From assembly GCF_007489275.1 (NCBI RefSeq), contig NZ_VLNR01000023.1, forward strand, positions 18,828 to 82,827: 64,000 nt of DNA, given 5' to 3'. The notes beneath the pieces were generated by a model. That model ran no database searches, was not told the DNA's origin, and worked only from the letters and a program-made list of their open reading frames with translations. Shown piece by piece: positions 62,100 through 64,000 of the stretch. The first letter of the stretch is position 1. Every line of letters starts with the position of its first letter. The translations under genes and the position numbers were made by a program. Source of the DNA: Aquimarina algiphila (GTDB lineage: Bacteria > Bacteroidota > Bacteroidia > Flavobacteriales > Flavobacteriaceae).

Positions 62100-63596
62100 T
62101 TATTCTTTAATTACTGTTTTAGAAAAAGGCTGTCCATCAATGGTCATCTGTATGACATATGTACCACTTGGTAGTGCCGAACTATCAATGGTGATCGTTT
62201 GTGTGCCATTTGATGTATTCCTTTGACTTGGAGCTTGTATTCTTTGCTGACCATAAAAATCATACACAGATGCATTTACTTCTGCTGATTGGTTTAAAGT
62301 ATATGTAATGGTAAACTGATCTCCAATAGGGTTAGGCGCTATGGTCGCAAAGTTTTTATCAATCACTAACGGTGATGTTTTGCTATGTTGATTATTCGTG
62401 ACTAAAGCAGATCGCGCTGCAATTGCTGCTGTAGTTCCTTGTTCATGTAAAATAAAACGGATAGGGGCTTTCATGAGCTCTTCAAATTCGATAATTTCTG
62501 CACTATTATCACCGGTTACATGACCAACCAAAGATGAAATACCATCTACGCTTTTTTGTGCTACTTGTATTTGATTGATTGTATAGGTTACATTATTTTT
62601 GTCAGGATGATCTTTATGAAAACGAGGTAATGAAAACGATAAATTATCAAAAAGAAAAGTATTAGGTCTTTTTACTGTTCCTGTACCAGAAATTGTATTG
62701 CCATTGATGGTAAAATCATATCGAAATGGTCTGTCCCCTGATGCTATATCAGTATCAAGAGTGATGGTGACAGGCAATAATCGCTTTACACCAGTACCAT
62801 ACCAATCGAACTCGATAAATTTACCTGTAAATGTTTTGTTTACTTTCCCCGGGGTAGCACTATAGTATCCTAAAGCATTTTTACAGGCTAAAAGCTCTTC
62901 TGCTGAAATGGGTATCCATTCATTATTTTGTGTTGGTAGGTGTTCTAACAAAGAATGACTATTGAAAATATCATTTTCTGATAACATCAGTAATGCTTTT
63001 TGCTCGTCTTTTGGCACTCCATACCCAAAATAATACATCACAGCTAGCCAATGCTTTGCCATTGGATGTGTGCTTTGTTCAAAATAGTCTTTCGCCTGAG
63101 AATAGCCATTGTTCTCTTGAAATTGTAGGGTACTATTAAATCCTTTCATATTAATATATCCTCTGATATAGTTGGCTAAATCTGGTTTATGATTATTGTT
63201 AGCTGCATCAGCCAAATATCTAAGAGCAAGCCCATAATCCCGTTCTTGGTTTTTGTAATTTCCTAGTAAATGATTGATACCATGCTGAAGTTGTGCAGGA
63301 CCATGCTGATAGAAGGCAGATAATTTCATAGCGCTCAAGGCAGATGAGTATTGTTCTCTCTTTAAATGAAGTAGTCCTTTGACATAAAGAGAAGCCGGAC
63401 TAAACCGATTTGCACATGGGTCAATATATGCTATAAGTTCATCGATAAGTGCAGGTGGGTAATCTTTAAAATCATTTTTAAATGCCAATATGGCTTCTGC
63501 TCTCTGGTCGCATTCCTCTTTTGTGAGTTGTGCATATCCTGTATGCATAAAAGTTAGGGCAAGGCATAGCAAGCCCCATACAATTGATTTGTTCAT
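62100..63596 (-). CDS. Sel1-like repeat protein with T9SS sorting domain
   Basis: This 498-residue protein has a signal peptide (VWGLLCLALTFMHTGYAQ) and Sel1/TPR-like helical repeats over about residues 60-225 (FYQHGPAQLQHGINHLLGNY, KHWLAVMYYFGYGVPKDEQK). A beta-rich part follows, then a C-terminal type A sorting domain (IAPNPIGDQFTITYTL, ASVYDFYGQQ, SALPSGTYVIQMTIDGQPFS, KTVIKE). The sorting domain targets proteins to the T9SS, whose core is encoded at 37.4-42.0 kb. The product is therefore likely surface-bound or secreted. It heads the three-gene minus-strand operon. Confidence 0.88.
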   Translation of the reverse strand: MNKSIVWGLLCLALTFMHTGYAQLTKEECDQRAEAILAFKNDFKDYPPALIDELIAYIDPCANRFSPASLYVKGLLHLKREQYSSALSAMKLSAFYQHGPAQLQHGINHLLGNYKNQERDYGLALRYLADAANNNHKPDLANYIRGYINMKGFNSTLQFQENNGYSQAKDYFEQSTHPMAKHWLAVMYYFGYGVPKDEQKALLMLSENDIFNSHSLLEHLPTQNNEWIPISAEELLACKNALGYYSATPGKVNKTFTGKFIEFDWYGTGVKRLLPVTITLDTDIASGDRPFRYDFTINGNTISGTGTVKRPNTFLFDNLSFSLPRFHKDHPDKNNVTYTINQIQVAQKSVDGISSLVGHVTGDNSAEIIEFEELMKAPIRFILHEQGTTAAIAARSALVTNNQHSKTSPLVIDKNFATIAPNPIGDQFTITYTLNQSAEVNASVYDFYGQQRIQAPSQRNTSNGTQTITIDSSALPSGTYVIQMTIDGQPFSKTVIKE

Positions 63597-64000
63597 TTGT
63601 AATAATTTAATTAGTTATTATTTATGTGTTGGGGTAACATCAAACCTAACATGACTATAAGGTCTGTTAAAGGAGAAACTCCTTTACGGTCAGAAAACCA
63701 AAATAACTTGAGTACAGCGCTATACCCTTATCGTTTTGAGTTTCATTTATATAGTTCTAGTACTGTATAGCTTTCATAAGTTGGTTTTTTATTTGTTATT
63801 ATTCATTGCAATATTAGGACGTACCAGTTTCATTTTTCGGGATTCTGTAATAATGGTGATGTTAATTCATAGTTATAAGAAATATTTCTTTAGGAGCGCC
63901 ATCTGTGGCTTTTTCTTCTATTTTAATTAAAAAGAGAGTATTGTGCATTCTTATAATTGTTATTTAGTTTAATAACTCTAATATTTCTATTTCAAAAATT
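63597..64000. other. Island intergenic region, no gene seen
   Basis: The last 404 bases hold the upstream region of the sorting-domain gene. A short perfect hairpin (AAAGGAGAAACTCCTTT, about 63668-63684) lies about 75-90 bases ahead of its start. A plus-strand frame at 63736-63930 is hydrophobic and lacks coding character. I see no tRNA or repeat that could be the right island end. Confidence 0.4.

Larger units (their letters stand above)
57818..64000. mobile_element. Left part of a genomic island at tRNA-fMet
   Basis: A tyrosine recombinase starts 46 bases after the tRNA 3' end and points away from it. The genes that follow (a small helical protein, then three secreted proteins on the opposite strand) have no housekeeping character. 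I found no second copy of the tRNA 3' end up to 64000, so the right boundary, if present, lies outside the window. The island call is inference from the integrase-tRNA arrangement and the gene content. Confidence 0.7.

Noticed and set aside
63736..63930. 64-codon plus-strand ORF near the right end
   Set aside because: Hydrophobic by A/T composition only, with no signal-peptide shape, and it lies in the upstream region of a divergent secreted-protein gene.

Overview
The window reads as chromosomal DNA of a marine-type Flavobacteriaceae bacterium (Bacteroidota), possibly close to Aquimarina; the genus is inference. The evidence is the low G+C content, an intact gldK-gldL-gldM-gldN gliding/type IX secretion (T9SS) core operon, a T9SS C-terminal sorting domain on a secreted protein, and Bacteroidota promoter boxes (TTTG about 19-20 nt before TAnnTTTG) ahead of several genes. 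Shine-Dalgarno sequences are mostly absent, as is usual in this phylum. Layout, left to right. (1) 1-9550 is an accessory, stress-flavoured region: the 5' end of an unidentified ATPase-like gene, 1.3 kb of gene-poor DNA, a cold-shock protein, a small secreted protein and an AraC regulator. A six-gene plus-strand cluster follows (basic peptide, cupin, small SH3-like protein, GT14 glycosyltransferase, CsbD-like protein, orphan GroES). On the minus strand is a three-gene unit: a small protein, a DUF1611/DgcN-like protein, and a fusion of a PLP amino-acid racemase with a VanX-type D,D-dipeptidase. The region ends at tRNA-Phe, and a decayed copy of the tRNA 3' end and its terminator lies at about 773-826. 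(2) 9.7-17.6 kb carries coaX and an envelope-biogenesis run: beta-barrel protein, TPR protein, LptC, small membrane protein, CNNM/CorC protein and a PpiD/SurA-type folding factor. (3) 17.7-25.8 kb carries galE, a GAF protein, a DUF3347 lipoprotein, a second VanX-type dipeptidase, a DoxX-like membrane protein, and malate synthase aceB divergent from a RamB/ScfR-type regulator. Only a 3' stub of isocitrate lyase remains downstream of aceB. (4) 25.9-33.6 kb carries groEL/groES, then secG, a helical protein, lptE, a sigma-54-type activator and miaB, and a membrane protein on the other strand. (5) 33.7-42.0 kb carries topA, an arginase-fold protein that has lost its metal ligands, and gldKLMN. (6) 42.1-52.4 kb carries a FAD oxidoreductase, a DUF983 protein, an ABC-F ATPase, and a MarR regulator followed by a tripartite RND efflux system. 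(7) 52.5-57.4 kb is the leucine operon leuC-leuD-leuA-leuB, with a dispersed palindromic repeat inside it. (8) From 57.7 kb to the end, a tyrosine recombinase sits directly at the 3' end of initiator tRNA-Met. It is followed by a three-gene secreted-protein operon, which looks like the first part of a genomic island leaving the window. How the parts fit: the lpt, ppiD, secG, galE and gld genes build and serve the outer envelope, and the T9SS core would export cargo such as the island protein at 62100-63596. The two VanX-type enzymes, the racemase and the DUF1611 protein suggest turnover of D-amino acids or cell-wall dipeptides. The best candidate for an undescribed system is the DUF1611 plus racemase-VanX fusion operon. 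The island's secreted three-gene operon and the degenerate arginase-fold protein ahead of gldKLMN come next. All functional statements rest on motif reading; no database search was run.
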